Part shown: positions 33,735 through 45,989 of the stretch, piece by piece | Layout of the letters: the number at the start of each line of letters is the position of its first letter | How positions within the stretch are numbered: the first letter of the stretch is position 1 | NCBI GenBank assembly: GCA_029851415.1 | Contig: CM056743.1 | Coordinates: 74,111,186 to 74,175,185, forward strand | Length of the DNA stretch: 64,000 nt | Source: Eretmocerus hayati | Lineage: Eukaryota > Arthropoda > Insecta > Hymenoptera > Aphelinidae | Direction of reading: 5' to 3' | Position numbers and translations under genes: made by a program | Notes under the pieces: generated by a model | The model's input: only the letters and a program-made list of their open reading frames with translations | Database searches by the model: none | What the model was told of the DNA's origin: nothing

Positions 33735-34504
33735 TATATATATATATATATAGTTGTAGTCTCGGGGTGCACGAGATGGCTAGCAGTGCGATCAAAGTTA
33801 CTTACATTGTTCAGGTTTGTGAAACTGCCTACTTTTTCCTGTTATTCAATTCAGGTTTAAAATAATTATTCATTTTTATTCCTAGAACCAAGTACGGTAT
33901 CCAGCTATTGTGGGTTCACTTGCCGTACTTGATTCTAGGAATGAAAATGAGTAATTGTTTTAAACCTGCATTCAATATCTGGAAGAAATAGGCAGGCTAC
34001 ATATTTCACAAACCTGAACGATGTATTTTTGATGGCTTACATGCGCTAGCCATCTCGTGCACCCCGAGACTACAACTATATATACTCAAAAGATCTATTC
34101 GGTGGAAGAGAAGCACAACGCGCCGACTGCGAAAAGTGCATGAATTTTCTAGCACCTGGGCCCGCTCGAAAGCAGCTCTTGGGCGCGCAAATTACCAGCG
34201 ACACAGAGCGCTGCTCCGCACCAGCGCCACGGGACGGTTTTGACCGTCACCTACTGTTTTGCGTGTAATCAGAACACCGAATCCTTGACATTGCCTCAGC
34301 ACTCTTGTGAGGCACCCTACCGCAGGCGATAGCCAAGTATTGAATTCTTCGTCTGTGGGAGTCACGTCGATTTATTATTAAGAAAAATTCTATTATGATG
34401 TTAAGTTTACTAATTCTCGAAAACTCTGTCCTATCGTCATGGCCTTGAATGTGAATTTTGAGTTGTAAATTGCATGCGTCTATACATGAAAATATGTACA
34501 GACA

Positions 34505-34916
34505 ACTGTATTTCCGTTCCGCCTCTCCAATGATAAAAAATTGAGAGGACTATGACAGACGAGGTAAGAGGGGAGTCAATTATCCCGCGCCCATCAACCA
34601 GTCTTCAATCGTCTTCGACTCCTCCCAAACGCGCAACTACGAGACGGAAAGAAAATGCATATAACGTCTTGCCCATGAGAGAGAGGTGGGGGGAATCCAT
34701 GGAATGCGCGCTCGCTGAATAGTCTGCTGGCTCTCATCAGCGCTCTTCGCGGGCGCACGGGCGCGCTAGAAGCCGGAACAACCTCATAGTGGGAACAAAG
34801 TGTCGAGTTGTACGCGCGCAGTCACAACCAAGAGCACGGAGACTGCAGCGGGTTGGGTAAGTCGTACCTCTTATACTTATGATTCTTCGATATAAATCTA
34901 TAGATATACCGGTAGT
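34505..34916 (+). promoter_or_regulatory. Promoter/first-exon-like block, copy 1
   Basis: This 412-base, GC-rich block is repeated at 35352-35768. The last 250 bases are the most conserved, including GGGCGCACGGGCGCGCT, GTACGCGCGCAG, CACGGAGACTGCAGCGGG and a consensus splice donor GG|GTAAGTC (exon end 34856). It lacks a long ORF. A non-coding first exon with its promoter on the + strand is the simplest reading. The downstream exon is unknown; moesin at 58.4 kb is a candidate. Confidence 0.5.
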
Positions 34917-35351
34917 TATATGACACGCACTATCCAGATAACATAAAAACTTTCAAAATCCCTCAAATCATCGGAAAAATTTGTTCGTTCATTCTTAGTT
35001 GAAGTATGAAGACTTTTGCGCGATTCCAGAAAAGTAAATGGAAAAAAATTGAAAAATTTGAATTTTCCCCACGAATTACGAATTCGGTGGAAAAAAGAAA
35101 AAAATGGGGGATTGAATTTTTTACGCGATTCCGGGAACACGACAAGATGGAAGATGAAAAAGAAAAAATTTCTCCGAGAGTTTGTAGAAACCAGAATGAA
35201 AAAAATCAATTTTATTCCGAACATTTCCCCCGAAAATTCACAAAAATATCTCATTGTGGGGCATTGGTGAATCTTAACTCAGTTGAGAACAATTTTTGTG
35301 TTGCTTTAAGAATACATAAAATTATTTGGATACACGATACTATCGCAACTA
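34917..35351. other. AT-rich spacer between the duplicated blocks
   Basis: A/T-biased with long A runs and no supported feature. The frames present on both strands are low-complexity. Confidence 0.5.
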
Positions 35352-35768
35352 ATTTTTTGTTCCCCCTCTCCAATGCCAGCAGAACAGAAAAACTTACAGA
35401 CGAAGTGGGAGACAAGATCTCTACTACGCGCTTACGACTCATCATTCAGTCGTCTGCAGCTCCTCTCAGACGCCTTACTACATAACGCAGAGAGTACACA
35501 CGTAACAGCGTGCCAGTAGGAGCAGAGTGGAGAGACGCCATAGAGTACGCGCTCGCATGATGATCTGCAGTCTCTCAACAGCGCTCTTCGTGGGCGCACG
35601 GGCGCGCTGGAAGCCGAAACAACTTCATAGTGGAAACACAGTGTCGAGGTGCCCGGTTGTACGCGCGCAGCCACAACCAAGAGGACGGAGACTGCAGCGG
35701 GATTGGGTAAGTCGTAACTCTTATACTTATGATTCTTCGATATGAATTTATAGATGTACCGGTAGATA
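35352..35768 (+). promoter_or_regulatory. Promoter/first-exon-like block, copy 2
   Basis: Tandem copy of 34505-34916, offset by exactly 850 bases at the donor (exon end 35706, GG|GTAAGTC). The 5' half has diverged more than the 3' half, so the exon-like core is under constraint or was homogenised. An alternative reading is a duplicated CpG-rich regulatory block without transcription. Confidence 0.5.
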
Positions 35769-36103
35769 TGGGCAAATCCCAGGAACTATGCGATTTCGAC
35801 TCTGAAATTACGAGAATTTCCAGAATGGCAGCACAACTCGCATGAACTTTTGTTTGGTCCAAGTAATGCTCAAACAATGATCAAATACTGGCGTAAATCA
35901 TTTTGGAGCTTCGCCGTGGATTTGTGAGGGAGTAGAAGATTTCCTCATGTATTTGGATGGGGCCCTCATATTCCCGTGATTCTAATTGGCTCATATACAA
36001 GGCATCCTCGGTGTTGGAATAGAGGAAAAGAGATGAGCTGAATAGTTTACAATGTCTTCTGAAGGTCTATGGTACAAAATGAAGACGTGGAAGAAAAAAA
36101 ATG

Positions 36104-39070
36104 GATTGATTGATTGATTGATTCAGGTTTATTGGCCCGGGGACAATGGGTCCCATAGGGCAATTTGAAATGTACAGATCCAATAACATTTGTAGATAAC
36201 AACCAAATATGCATATATAACACTGCTGGTGAGCTACAAATAAATTAAAACTAAATACTGGAAATACAAATAATAAATAAGTCGTATCGAAAGACTTAAC
36301 ATATGACTTTGGTACTGTTTGATCAAGATGATTGAGAACTCGGTAAAACTTGAATGATAGGCTAGGATTCATTCTCGAGAAGGAAGCTCAGAAGCGCAAT
36401 CATCAGCTTGGTGAGCTTTTAGGAAGCATCTCGATCACAATCACGCAGATACGCTAAAAGATGAATCTTGAATGTTTTTGTGTCCCTTGTGTCTCGAGGG
36501 AGCGATGTCAGGCTTTTCGGTAGCTCATGCCAGTACTTGGCACCCAAGAGCTGGGATGAGTTATCGAATGCATTCGTCCTCGCATTTCTTATCGGGAGAT
36601 CCCCACTTTGTAGGCGCTCAGATCTATGCAAAGTGGTGTTGCATATTTCGGTGAAATTGCAAGCTAGATAGGATTGGGATACCTCATTTCAAGATCTGGA
36701 AAATTTGACCCGCTAAGAAATACTCTCTACGAGATTTCACAGTGAGCCAGCCTAGTTGCATACGATACGTTGTAACATGATCGGGCCGAGGTATATTGCT
36801 AGAAACAAAGCGTACACATGCATTTTGTGCTTTCTGCAGCTTAAGGTCGAGCTCTTTGGTTATGCCATGGTATACTAGACAAGCATAGTCAAAGGATGGC
36901 ATGATGAGTGATTGAAGAAGCTGTTTCCTGATAGAGAATGAGAGCGCACGATGGTGAGCGCGAAGTTGCCGTAGACTATCAAATTTCTGCTGACAAATAT
37001 GAGAGAATTGCTTCTTCCAGTTTAGGTCATTAGATACCCAAACGCCCTTGTTTTTCACCTGTGATACGTAATCTAGAGGGGTGCCATTTATGACCAATTG
37101 AGGAAGATTGCCAGTGTCGAGGTGGCGAAGATTCTCTTTGCTACCCAAGATAGTCACCTTAGTTTTCTCGAGATTAAGACTAAGGCCGTTCTGTGAGGCC
37201 CATTGACAGATAGCGTTGGCATCTGCCTCGACTTTACTCAGGGCATCAGTGATCTCAAGGTGCTTACAGCTTCTCCAAATCTGTGTGTCATCAGCATAAA
37301 TCATGTACCGACTCAAATTGAGTACCTTGGAAAGATCGTCGATGAAAAAAGAAAAGAGAAGGGGTCCTGAAACAGAACCTTGCAGACTCGTACTGTTATT
37401 TGGAGCCAATCTGACACAGTTCCACCTTCATCAATCACAGCCTGACATCTGTCCGCAAGGTACGACAGGAACCACTTGATAGTGTGATTATCTACATGAT
37501 ATGAGCGAAGTTTCTGAATGAGAATATAATGTGGGATCTTGTCAAACGCTTTGGAGAAGTCGATCATTACAAGGATGGTATATTGCGATTCATCAATAGC
37601 ATGCCTCACATCGTCCAGATCTCCTAGGAGTACTGTCTGAGTGCCGTGGCCCTGTCGAAAGCCTGCTGGGCGCGAGTCCAGCAGGCGGTTCTTTTCAAAG
37701 TGTTTCAGTAATTGACATGCAACTATCTTCTTCACGATCTTTGAGCACTCAGACAGCCTTGCCATGGGATGAAGATCAGAAACATCAAAGATCACGGCTG
37801 TTTTCGGGATAGGTGTAACGAGTGTGCGTTTCCAGAGCGTAGGGTATGATGCTGATGTAGTAGATGAATTGAGAATGTTAGTATGAGGCAGAAGGATTTC
37901 AGGACACGAGGTGATGAGATTTTTTACTATTAGACCATCAAGACCGGACGACTTGGATTTGACTCCGAGCATTTCCTGATAGACCTCGTCAGGTGATGTT
38001 TCATTGAGCGAGAACAGTGATGTGAGATCTGGATGTTGGGGTGATGCACGGGATCCGATGTAGTCAGTTGATGCGATTTGAGATGTAGTAGGAGTATTGT
38101 TACATGAAATGGATGCAAAATGTGAGTTGATAGTTTTATGTGAAAAGTTGATGAGGGAAGAAGGAGCCCGCGATTTCACCATTCCCAGTCGGTCAAGAGC
38201 AGTCCACAGCTCCTTCATGTTCTTAGCCGCATTGATCTGACTAGCATGGTAACTGTTTTTGGCTTTCTTGAGCTTAGTACTTATTTCTGCACGAAGGGAG
38301 CGATAGTTTTCCACACTAACAGGAAAATCGAGTTCTTTGGCTTTCTTATAGGCTTTGTCTCGCTGTTCCATATGCTGACTGATTTCTTTATCCACCCACG
38401 GTTTTTTCGAGTCAGAAATCGTGACCACACGCTTGGGTGCTGCACGGTCCAATGCATGAGTTATTGAAGCAGTGAACGCCTGAACGTTTCCCTCAAGACA
38501 CAAGTTTTGGTCATATTTAGACAATCCCGAGTGCAGATCCGCCAAATATTTGGGACGATCAAAATGCTTGAAGTTTCGCTTAATGAACGAGCGCTTCTGA
38601 GATCTAGGAATATAAAACTCGACGTCAAGATCAATTCTATCATGGCCATAGATAAAGCGGGCGTCGGACTTAACGTAAGATTCAACAAAAGATGACGAGT
38701 TGACGATGAACAGATCGATCCACGTGTGAGCTAGTTGACGCTGAGCATTTAATACATGGTTCATTGGCTCTGATTGAACTAATTCTAAGGCAAGATTTTG
38801 CACATTTCTCAGGATAAATTTGCTATCTGAATCGTTGGCACACATATTGACATTGAAATCGCCAGTTAAAACTATACGTTCATATTTGGGAAGAAATTTG
38901 GACAAAACTTGAAAAAATTCATCTGGCAGGAAGCCATGAGGTGGACGGTAGATAACTCCGAAGAGTAGCTTGTCATTACCGACTGCTATCTCTGCGATAA
39001 TGTATCCAGAAAAATTAAGTCGAGAACTGTCATACTGCATGAGAACTTTGAACTTCAAGGATTCGTGAAT
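36104..39070 (-). mobile_element. CR1/Jockey-type LINE (LINE C), 5'-truncated
   Basis: Minus-strand LINE with partial endonuclease, full RT region and 3' UTR ending in an (AATC)n tail (ATTG repeats on + at 36104-36124). The 5' end is lost inside the endonuclease at about 39070, where it meets GA repeats and the (AATC)n tail of LINE D. Confidence 0.85.
36419..39070 (-). pseudogene. LINE C ORF2: endonuclease and RT, two frameshifts
   Basis: The frame from 39070 to about 37395 has endonuclease motifs FGVIYRPPHG, VLTGDFNVNM, HTWIDLFIVNS and YGHDRIDL. RT blocks follow: SSGLDGLIVKNLITSC, AGFRQGHGTQTVLLG and MIDFSKAFDKIPHYIL. A frameshift near 37400, exactly at the GVPQGS block, leads to GPLLFSFFIDDL and catalytic MIYADDTQIW, then the thumb (36684). 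A second shift near 36680 gives the C-terminus ending YLRDCDRDAS (36419). The endonuclease start is missing, so the copy was dead on arrival as well as mutated. Confidence 0.85.
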
Positions 39071-39083
39071 GTATAGAGAGAGA

Positions 39084-39790
39084 GATTGATTGATTGATTG
39101 ATTGATTCCCTTTTTTCGCCCGGACGCAAGAGTGAAAATACAGTTACATGAAATATATATAACGGTCATGATCAACATATACATATTATATAATTTGTCA
39201 TTTTGGTCAAGGAAATTTCATTCATCACAGGAAGTGACTAGTCATTAAGAGGCACCGAGAGATGCAAACGAGTAAAATAAATTAGGAAATTAATCAAGGT
39301 ACATCAGTCCTTATAAAAAGACATGGGCCCGGAAACTATCACAGACTTAAAAATTATGTGACAGGGAAGCCACGTATAACTCAACTAAAACTAAAAACAG
39401 ACTAATTGAAAAGAGCCCAAGCCTATCAAAGACTAAAGTACTGTTTCTGGTCCACATCAATCCTCTGGGAGGGTTGCGACAAGAGAAATTCTTTTAGAGC
39501 GTCTTTAAAAAGTGAAATTTTTTGAATTTGCCGAAAGCCCGGAGGGAGAAAGTTCCACAAATGAGCACATTGGACCTGGAAAGATCTTCTTCCATATTCA
39601 AGTCTCATGTTGGGAACTTTGAGTACCCGCTTTTTTAGATCACCCCGTGCGGGGCGTTCGGATTGGTACCTGGTAAACATCGCAGCTAGGTAGCCAGGTT
39701 CTCCTAAGTGCATGATCTTATGCATCAAGAGAGCTGCGAAGTACATTCTCCGCGAGTCAGTACTGTGACGTCCAGTTATATTCATTGCGA
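39084..39790 (-). mobile_element. LINE D, 5'-truncated 3' end with (AATC)n tail
   Basis: Bases 39785-39426 encode 119 residues of a LINE ORF2 C-terminus (RRMYFAALLMHKIMHLGEPG, then FQVQCAHLWNFLPPGFR). A 3' UTR of about 320 bases and five AATC units (39084-39107) follow, next to GAGAGAGA. Same general family as LINE C and LINE E from the tail and C-terminal pattern, but not the same sequence. Confidence 0.7.
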
Positions 39791-39799
39791 GCTCTAGAA

Positions 39800-41580
39800 A
39801 GGTATAATTTGCATCGGTGTATTGTGGCCAATGGTAATCTTATGGCCTATACCTTCCCAGTGCTAGCCCTAGTTTTGAGCCACTAACTGAATAGTATGCT
39901 CTCGGGATTTAGGTCATGCAGAGAAAGAAAAGGGAATTGTCCAATAATATGAGTGGGTGGATCCTTGTTGGCGATCGGTGGTTCACTCCTATTCGGTATG
40001 TCAAGAGCGTATCTGGTGGATGCGCCCTAATGCGCTCGTCTATCTCAAGTCTTCCCTAACTGCGCAGACTAGCTTGTGCGCGGGGCAAGTAGGAGAGAGA
40101 GTGGCCTAACACGTTACTCTTATACTGCACAGCTCTCGCAATGCTGTGGGTCCAAAACTCTATATATGTATAGTATATATATGTATATATTGGATAGTGG
40201 GGCTGGCTCTCTTATGGGACTGACCGTGTTTCAATGGATCTTCGGCTCGGTACTCGGTGTCTATTTCCTGAAGGGCAACTCTTGTGATTTGGAACTATTC
40301 TCCAAGACCTCTGCTACTCGCAAAACGCGTTCAAAAACCCTTAAATATTCTGTAGGTACGGTGACAAACGTTATTTTGACAAAATGTACCTATGCGATAG
40401 GTGATTTTAGTCGCGAGCGGAATTGCTCATAACTCGATGACCATTGTGTAGAATCGACTCTAGTTTAGCTTGAAATACGCACAAAGGAGTAATCTAAATG
40501 GCAAATAACCGTTGCTGGTCAATTTCACAATAGTTGTTGAGTTTTGAACAAAACCTGTGTTAAGTCCGATACGGTAGCGATATGGGGCAAAATGGGCGTT
40601 GAGTTTGAATATCTTCACTGCAAACACTTGGGATGAGTCTAAACTTGGCTATTTACCTACTGGTACCTCCGAACTCAAAGAAACTTTTAATAGCCCTCAA
40701 AATGAGTTCACTTTGCAATGTAGTCGAATCGAAGAGAGAAAAATGCACTTTCCGTCGTTCGGGTCGGCTAGCGAAAAATGGATGATTTTACTTTGGCGGG
40801 TCGAATATTATGGGAATTCACTTTGTAGAAGTTCCAAAAGGTAGGTAGACTACGTGTTTAAGTACCCCGGACTCTATTGCGATGTTAAAATCGAAAATAA
40901 AATAGTTACGGGTGGTTCACGCGCGAAAATTGCAATACTCGGACGAAAAATTGGGAGGTACGCAAACATCAATTTCTCGAGATGTAGGTATCAAAATGAA
41001 GCTCACAAAAGCTAGTTTTTGAGCCAAAACACTATTTAAAGAGATAATGCACGCTGATCAACGAATTCAATCAATGTGAGCAAACCATGGGTGAAATCTG
41101 GGTTACTTCGAAAATACTCGGGTTGCGCGAGAATTAGACGATGAAAGTGATATTTCCCTACTGTACTGGCCTGAAATGATTCTCTCTTAGCTTAATCCCC
41201 TTCTTTGAGACTTGACAAACCCTGGTGAAACGAAATCCACGAAAGGATTGACACGAGGTTTGAGTAACACCGAAAACTTGGGGTGAATTATGCACTCGCC
41301 GACCACAGTTACACTCGGGAAAATTCCTACTATCTTCACTATTTAAACGGGGTAGAACTGTGGAGTTGCACGGATCGGGTATAGTGCAAATTTAGGATTG
41401 ATACTTAAAATTACTCACTTGTGGTTATATAGTTGGCTGTGGAGGAATCCTGTACTGCTGACAGGCACTGGTAAATAATCCACCTTTCTTGGGTTTTTCT
41501 GTTTATTCCCTTTTGGTCACACTGCACTCTGACAATTTGAAGTGCCTCTTTCTGATGATGCACGGTTCACTTCCAATATT
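39800..41580. other. Unassigned sequence
   Basis: No coding region or repeat that I can support. A TATATATGTA repeat occurs at 40160-40185. If the LTR-like block at 41582 is real, part of this may be the remains of its internal region. Confidence 0.5.
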
Positions 41581-41581
41581 A

Positions 41582-42185
41582 TGTTGATAGTAATTTCACT
41601 TGTATTTATTACTTGCTTTTGTATCAAGAGCTCGTGAAAACTCGGAAAAATCGACTGTGTCGGAGTCACTCCAAAACTATACTAATAAAACAAGTCCACC
41701 TGGGCCCTCTGAAGGCCCTCTTTATATATCTGGTAGGCTCGATTATTGTCCTCGATACTCGTGTTCTATTTAAGTTTTGTTTACTCAAAACGTCAACTCG
41801 ACCGATCTGCGCACATAAGAGCAAATGCATCTTCCGGAGGAAGAGACCGAGCCATGCATATTTTTGGGCATACTTCCGTATGATTCGAGCACTAGGCAAT
41901 TTGTCATTCTCGTTCTCAAGTGTCATCTTTACGTACTTGGTGAGTTTGCCTATGCGCCGAGCTATCCGATGTTTATGCATTATAATACAACGGAGTCTGT
42001 GGGCCCGCGCCATTGATTAATTATGCATGCGCACCTGTGTGAGGAGAGGGCCAGCGTGCCACTCAGCTCTTCCATTCTTGTTTTGTATAGTTGCATCTTT
42101 TGCTCAATGTTAAACTGTGCACCTATCAGCATTGAGATGGATTGAGGAATGTAGAGCACGCGGGAATTTTGACGAGGCGTTGACA
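41582..42185 (-). repeat. Candidate solo or partial LTR
   Basis: On the minus strand: TGTCAACG start, TATATAAAG TATA box (41721-41728 on +), AATAAA signal near the end (41605-41610) and a CTATCAACA end, so TGT...ACA termini over 604 bases. No second copy and no target-site duplication are seen, and no gag or pol nearby, so this rests on LTR-like signals only. Confidence 0.4.
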
Positions 42186-42530
42186 TTTCAGGTCAAATTC
42201 CGTTGTGCAATACTCTCTGGACAACATCGATGATTTTAGCCTGACCTCGATAGATTCTACTCACATTTCTGAGTTCACGATAATTTTACATGAAATTACC
42301 GAAAATATGATTTTACGATGGGTTTTGATCACTTTTACCTTTCAAAAAGAAGTTACATTGATCTGACGGAGTTCCCACGAAACGCGATGTTCCCATTCAT
42401 CATCTGATAAAAATAATGATTGAAAGTTAGTATTTTCACATGTCATCTTTCCCGAGATTCATATCCTCTTGATAATGTATTCCGTGAAATTGAGGTTACA
42501 TTTTACCGTATAACTTTCTATCTATAAGTA

Positions 42531-44098
42531 TCATTTATATTTTTTGAATATATATTCTAAAATTTTTACCGACATTACAGTACGTAACCAACCCAAGCGC
42601 TCCCTAAACGGGGTGATGTGCTCGTCTCTCCTAAGATCAAAAATATATCTCACACATGAACTGCTCAGTCTCTGTACCCGTTGCCGCTGTTTGTCCGTGG
42701 CGTCGAGGTACACGACCGTGCAATAATCTACGTGCGGTTGAACCAATGACTCGACTAGGCGATTCCGGAGAGGTCTGGTGATACATACCCTAAAAGTGCG
42801 CAGACCGTATACGGCTCTGTTGACTTTCTTAGTTACTTGGTCAATGTGCGGTTCCCACGTCAATTGACTGTCAAGTGTAACACCAAGACTCACGACCGTA
42901 TCACCGAACGGGATGAACTTTCCCTCCTGTATCCCAACCCCTGGCAAGTCCATTCTCTTCAGATTTTTGATATTTCTCTCCGAACTGAAGTAGATTGCCT
43001 TGGTCTTGCCAGCGTTGAGAGACAGGCCGGAACTTCTAGCCCACTCGGCAACTAGTCGCCCTATTCCGCCCAGCCGAGCAATACCTTCCCTGATCTTATT
43101 TTCCTCGATTTGGAGATAAATTTGGAGATCATCCGCATAAAATAGATGATGTACCGACTTTCCATCTAGCAAGCCTGCCAGGTCATTCACATACAAGCTG
43201 AAGAGGAGAGGCCCAAGGACGGACACCTGTGGAACACCCAGATTGGTTTCGAGCCAATCAGATTTGCCTACTTTCGAAGTGATTTGTTGGGTGCGACCCT
43301 GTAAACATGATTTTATCCACAGGAGCGCCGATCTTGAGGAGCCAAGATGTCGTAGCTTCCTCAACAGCTCGGATGGTGAGATTGTGTCAAAAGCTTTGCT
43401 AAAATCGAATAGTAGGAGCAGAGTGATCTTCTTTCTGCTATACCTACTCTGAGGTCATCGGTCAATTTCAACAAAGCTGTCTGGGTGCTATGGTGTTGCC
43501 TAAAACCAGTCTGGAAGCGATCAAGTATGTTCTCGATTTTCAAATACTCCGTGATTTGGTCATGTGCGATTTTTTCCAGAACCTTGGAGGGAAAGCACAG
43601 CACTGCTATAGGACGGAAGTCCGAGACCGTTGATGGAGCAGCAGTCTTCTTTAATGCAATCGGCTGCGCTTGCTTCCAAGCCTCAGGGAAAATGCCATGA
43701 GCGAAAGAGGAGTTGAGAATATGTACAATAAGATCACCAATGGCCGGTAGAGCTTTTGCAATCACGCTTTGGGGTATTCCATCTGCTCCACGGGCCTGTG
43801 AGGAGAAATGTTTGATAGCAAGGACTACATCACTAAAATTTGTGGGCTTAAATTTCAACCCCTCCTCCGGTGCCGAGTCAATATCGTCCATTGCTTCATT
43901 AATATTTTCGTGGGGCGAAACGGAAACTCCCGCAAAGTGTGCGTTCAACTCATCCGGTGTGAAGCCATGAAGTTCCTCCTCTTTGCTCTTAGGCAAGAGG
44001 CCGAGATTGCGCATCTCCTTCCAAATGTTCTTCTTCTGATCAAGAGCATCTGACAAATGGGTTCGAATGAAGGAGTTATGCTCTTCTTTAGTATTCAT
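42531..44098 (-). pseudogene. Family A reverse transcriptase (copy 2), frameshifted
   Basis: Segment 44098-43361 has ARGADGIPQSVIAKALP, DFRPIAVLCFPSKVLEK and QTGFRQHHSTQTALLKL. A frameshift near 43400-43440 removes the catalytic DFSKAFD block from this frame. Segment 43364-42531 has GVPQVSVLGPLLFSLYVNDL (Val for Gly in GVPQGS), catalytic LFYADDLQIYLQ and LSLNAGKTKAIYF. The order and the YADD core are CR1/Jockey-like. The RT is inactive as it stands. Confidence 0.82.
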
Positions 44099-45989
44099 TT
44101 TGAAGCTCAGGACATTTGCGCTGGTTACTCTGAATCCGTTCCCAGCGCCTGCGCGTCGCGTCTCGCTTATTCATGAGTACCCTCAGCTCAGGACCAATCC
44201 AAGGAGCGTCATTTTTACGGGGATTAATAGTTTTTTCGGGTGCTAATTCATCTATAACGGTCTGTAAATTTTCATTCAAGCAGTGAATTGCATCTTCCAA
44301 ACTGGTTTCAGCATTTTCGAGAGCTGTCCAGTCACAGCGAAGCAAGCGATCATTTAATGTCTCCGGAGTGATGTTTCGAAAATCCCTGTAGGTGAAGGAA
44401 TTTCTTGGCGGAGTGGGAGTAAAGATGTTGCTGGTGACGTCAATGACCGAGTGCCTGCCGAAACTGGGCAGAAGTCTGTTTTGAAAGTCAGTAATGATGT
44501 CATTGTCATCTACATGAATGTGATCAATCCATGTATGAGATGTATTGGGGGTGTGTTGGTGAGTCGGGCCATGCTGCACTATCTGCAAGGCCAGTTCTCC
44601 TGTCAGTGCAGTCAGTGTCTTGGTGTCGGGATGAGCAGTGTCTGACAAATCCGCGTTCAGATCACCCATTATAATTTCATGACTGTAGTCGCCACACAGC
44701 CGGCGTAACGAGCTAAACAGCCCGTCAACCTTCTGCATGGCGATTTTAGGGGGTCTGTAGATTACTATGACTAATATTGACGGGGAGTTACCCTGTTGTA
44801 TGCTACGAAAGAGAAATTCAGGCACGCCAGGTTTCCCTGGCCCAAAAGTATTTGACGAAATCAATTTCTTAACTTTGAAGTCATTGCGCACATACAAGGC
44901 AACCCCACCACCCTCTCTGTTGCGATCTTGCCGCAACAATGAAAAACCTGGCATCTGAACGAGATTGTCATCCACAAAATTATCTAGCTCCGACTCAGCC
45001 ACCCCAAGTAGATGGTAGGAGGGATCGTTAGCAACGAGCAAGCGTAGATGCTCAATCTTATCTGTCAGAGAGTTGAGGTTGATAAATCCCGCTTTCAAGG
45101 AACTGCCCATCCCTCGTCGCTCTTCAGCAGCCGTATCTAGTGAAGGAGTCTTCGCTGATTCTGCTGCCGAAACTCTACTCTGCTCCGGAACGGTACTGCA
45201 GCTCTGGGTGTTATCAGAGGACGCACGAGCACGTTCTGGATTACTTCGACAGGCCGTTCGAATGACCTGCAGATCAGCGAGAGGTTTGAACGTATGCGCT
45301 CGCTCACCATTTTTCCGTCTAACCCAGAAACGTCCGCCACTGTGCCAAACGTTTTTTAAACCCAAACCGCGTGCAATCGACCTCAAGCATATGTATTCTT
45401 TGTATTTCTCACGGAGGAGCATCTCATTTATGAAGATTTCACGGTCCGGCACATGAGTTTTCGTATCCGGGTCGAGTAAGTCAGGCTGGATATTGTTAGC
45501 CGTGGAATAATTATTGGTGATTGAACGTTTAGCCCGAATCACTTTCCCGACTAGTCGACTACCGGAGAGTTGGACTATGCACGATGGTAGAGTGCGCGGG
45601 ATGGCAGCTGGGGCTCGAAGAGGTGAAACCCAGTCGCAAATACCTGTTGGAGGCTTCTCCCCAGACGCACGCCCAGTTTGCAGGACTTGGACATCAGCGA
45701 TGTCTGCCTCCTCCAGTGAGGGAAGTACGGAGTTGAGCACTGCGTAGGCAATATCAGATAGCTGTACCGGCGAGGCCTTAGAATTTTCTTTCAAAATACC
45801 ATTAATAATTAATTTACAGCGCTCAAGACCGTCACTACCGTGTCCCCATCCTTGCTCCCCAGCGTGTGAATGAGGGAACTTGTCCATCCTAGGTGGAATG
45901 ATAGGAATCGAAGATTGATGTGTCGATTCGACATTACTATTCTCAATTTTTCTACATTTGCTATCTCGCTGACTACTCTCACGACCTTT
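44088..45989 (-). pseudogene. Family A FP-like domain fused to AP endonuclease (copy 2)
   Basis: The FP-like RNA-binding domain spans about residues 35-210 of this segment (REIFINEMLLREKY, WHSGGRFWVRRKNGE). It runs without a stop into the endonuclease (FINLNSL, LLGVAESELDNF, GGGVALYVRNDF, VIVIYRPPK, IIMGDLNADL, HTWIDHIHV). The SDH motif reads GRHSVID. The C-terminal stretch to the stop at 44088 is the linker before RT, which continues in another frame from 44098. In most LINEs these two parts are separate ORFs, so the fusion is a notable trait of this family. Confidence 0.8.

Larger units (their letters stand above)
19373..34265. mobile_element. Foldback DNA element (about 694 bp) split by the Helitron
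   Basis: Left part 19373-19535 and right part 33735-34265 form one inverted repeat once the Helitron is removed. CACGCAAAATAGTGAGTGACG (19373) pairs with the complement ending TTTTGCGTG (34265). The pairing continues through GACGGTCAAAACCGTCCC, GCGCGTTGTGCTTCTC, CCGAATAGATCTTTT and, across the Helitron, TAGTTGTAGTCTCGGGGTGC (33751) with its partner at about 34058-34077. TA dinucleotides flank both ends (19371-19372, 34266-34267). No coding capacity. Its first 13 bases are also those of the foldback element at 53209-54900. Confidence 0.8.

Noticed and set aside
33751..34082. Separate MITE inserted beside the Helitron end
   Set aside because: Its inverted repeat continues without a break into the CACGCAAAATAG arms once the Helitron is removed, so it is the inner part of the same foldback element.
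19373..34265. A 15-kb Polinton/Maverick-type element with terminal inverted repeats
   Set aside because: No polymerase B, integrase, capsid or packaging genes; the coding content is Helitron-type and the repeats belong to the small split element.
34505..35768. LTR pair of a small retroelement
   Set aside because: The blocks lack TG/CA ends, primer-binding site and target duplication, and conservation is concentrated at a splice donor.
41666..42013. 115-codon minus-strand ORF as a gene
   Set aside because: It lies within the LTR-like block, lacks recognisable motifs, and overlapping frames on the other strand are equally long.
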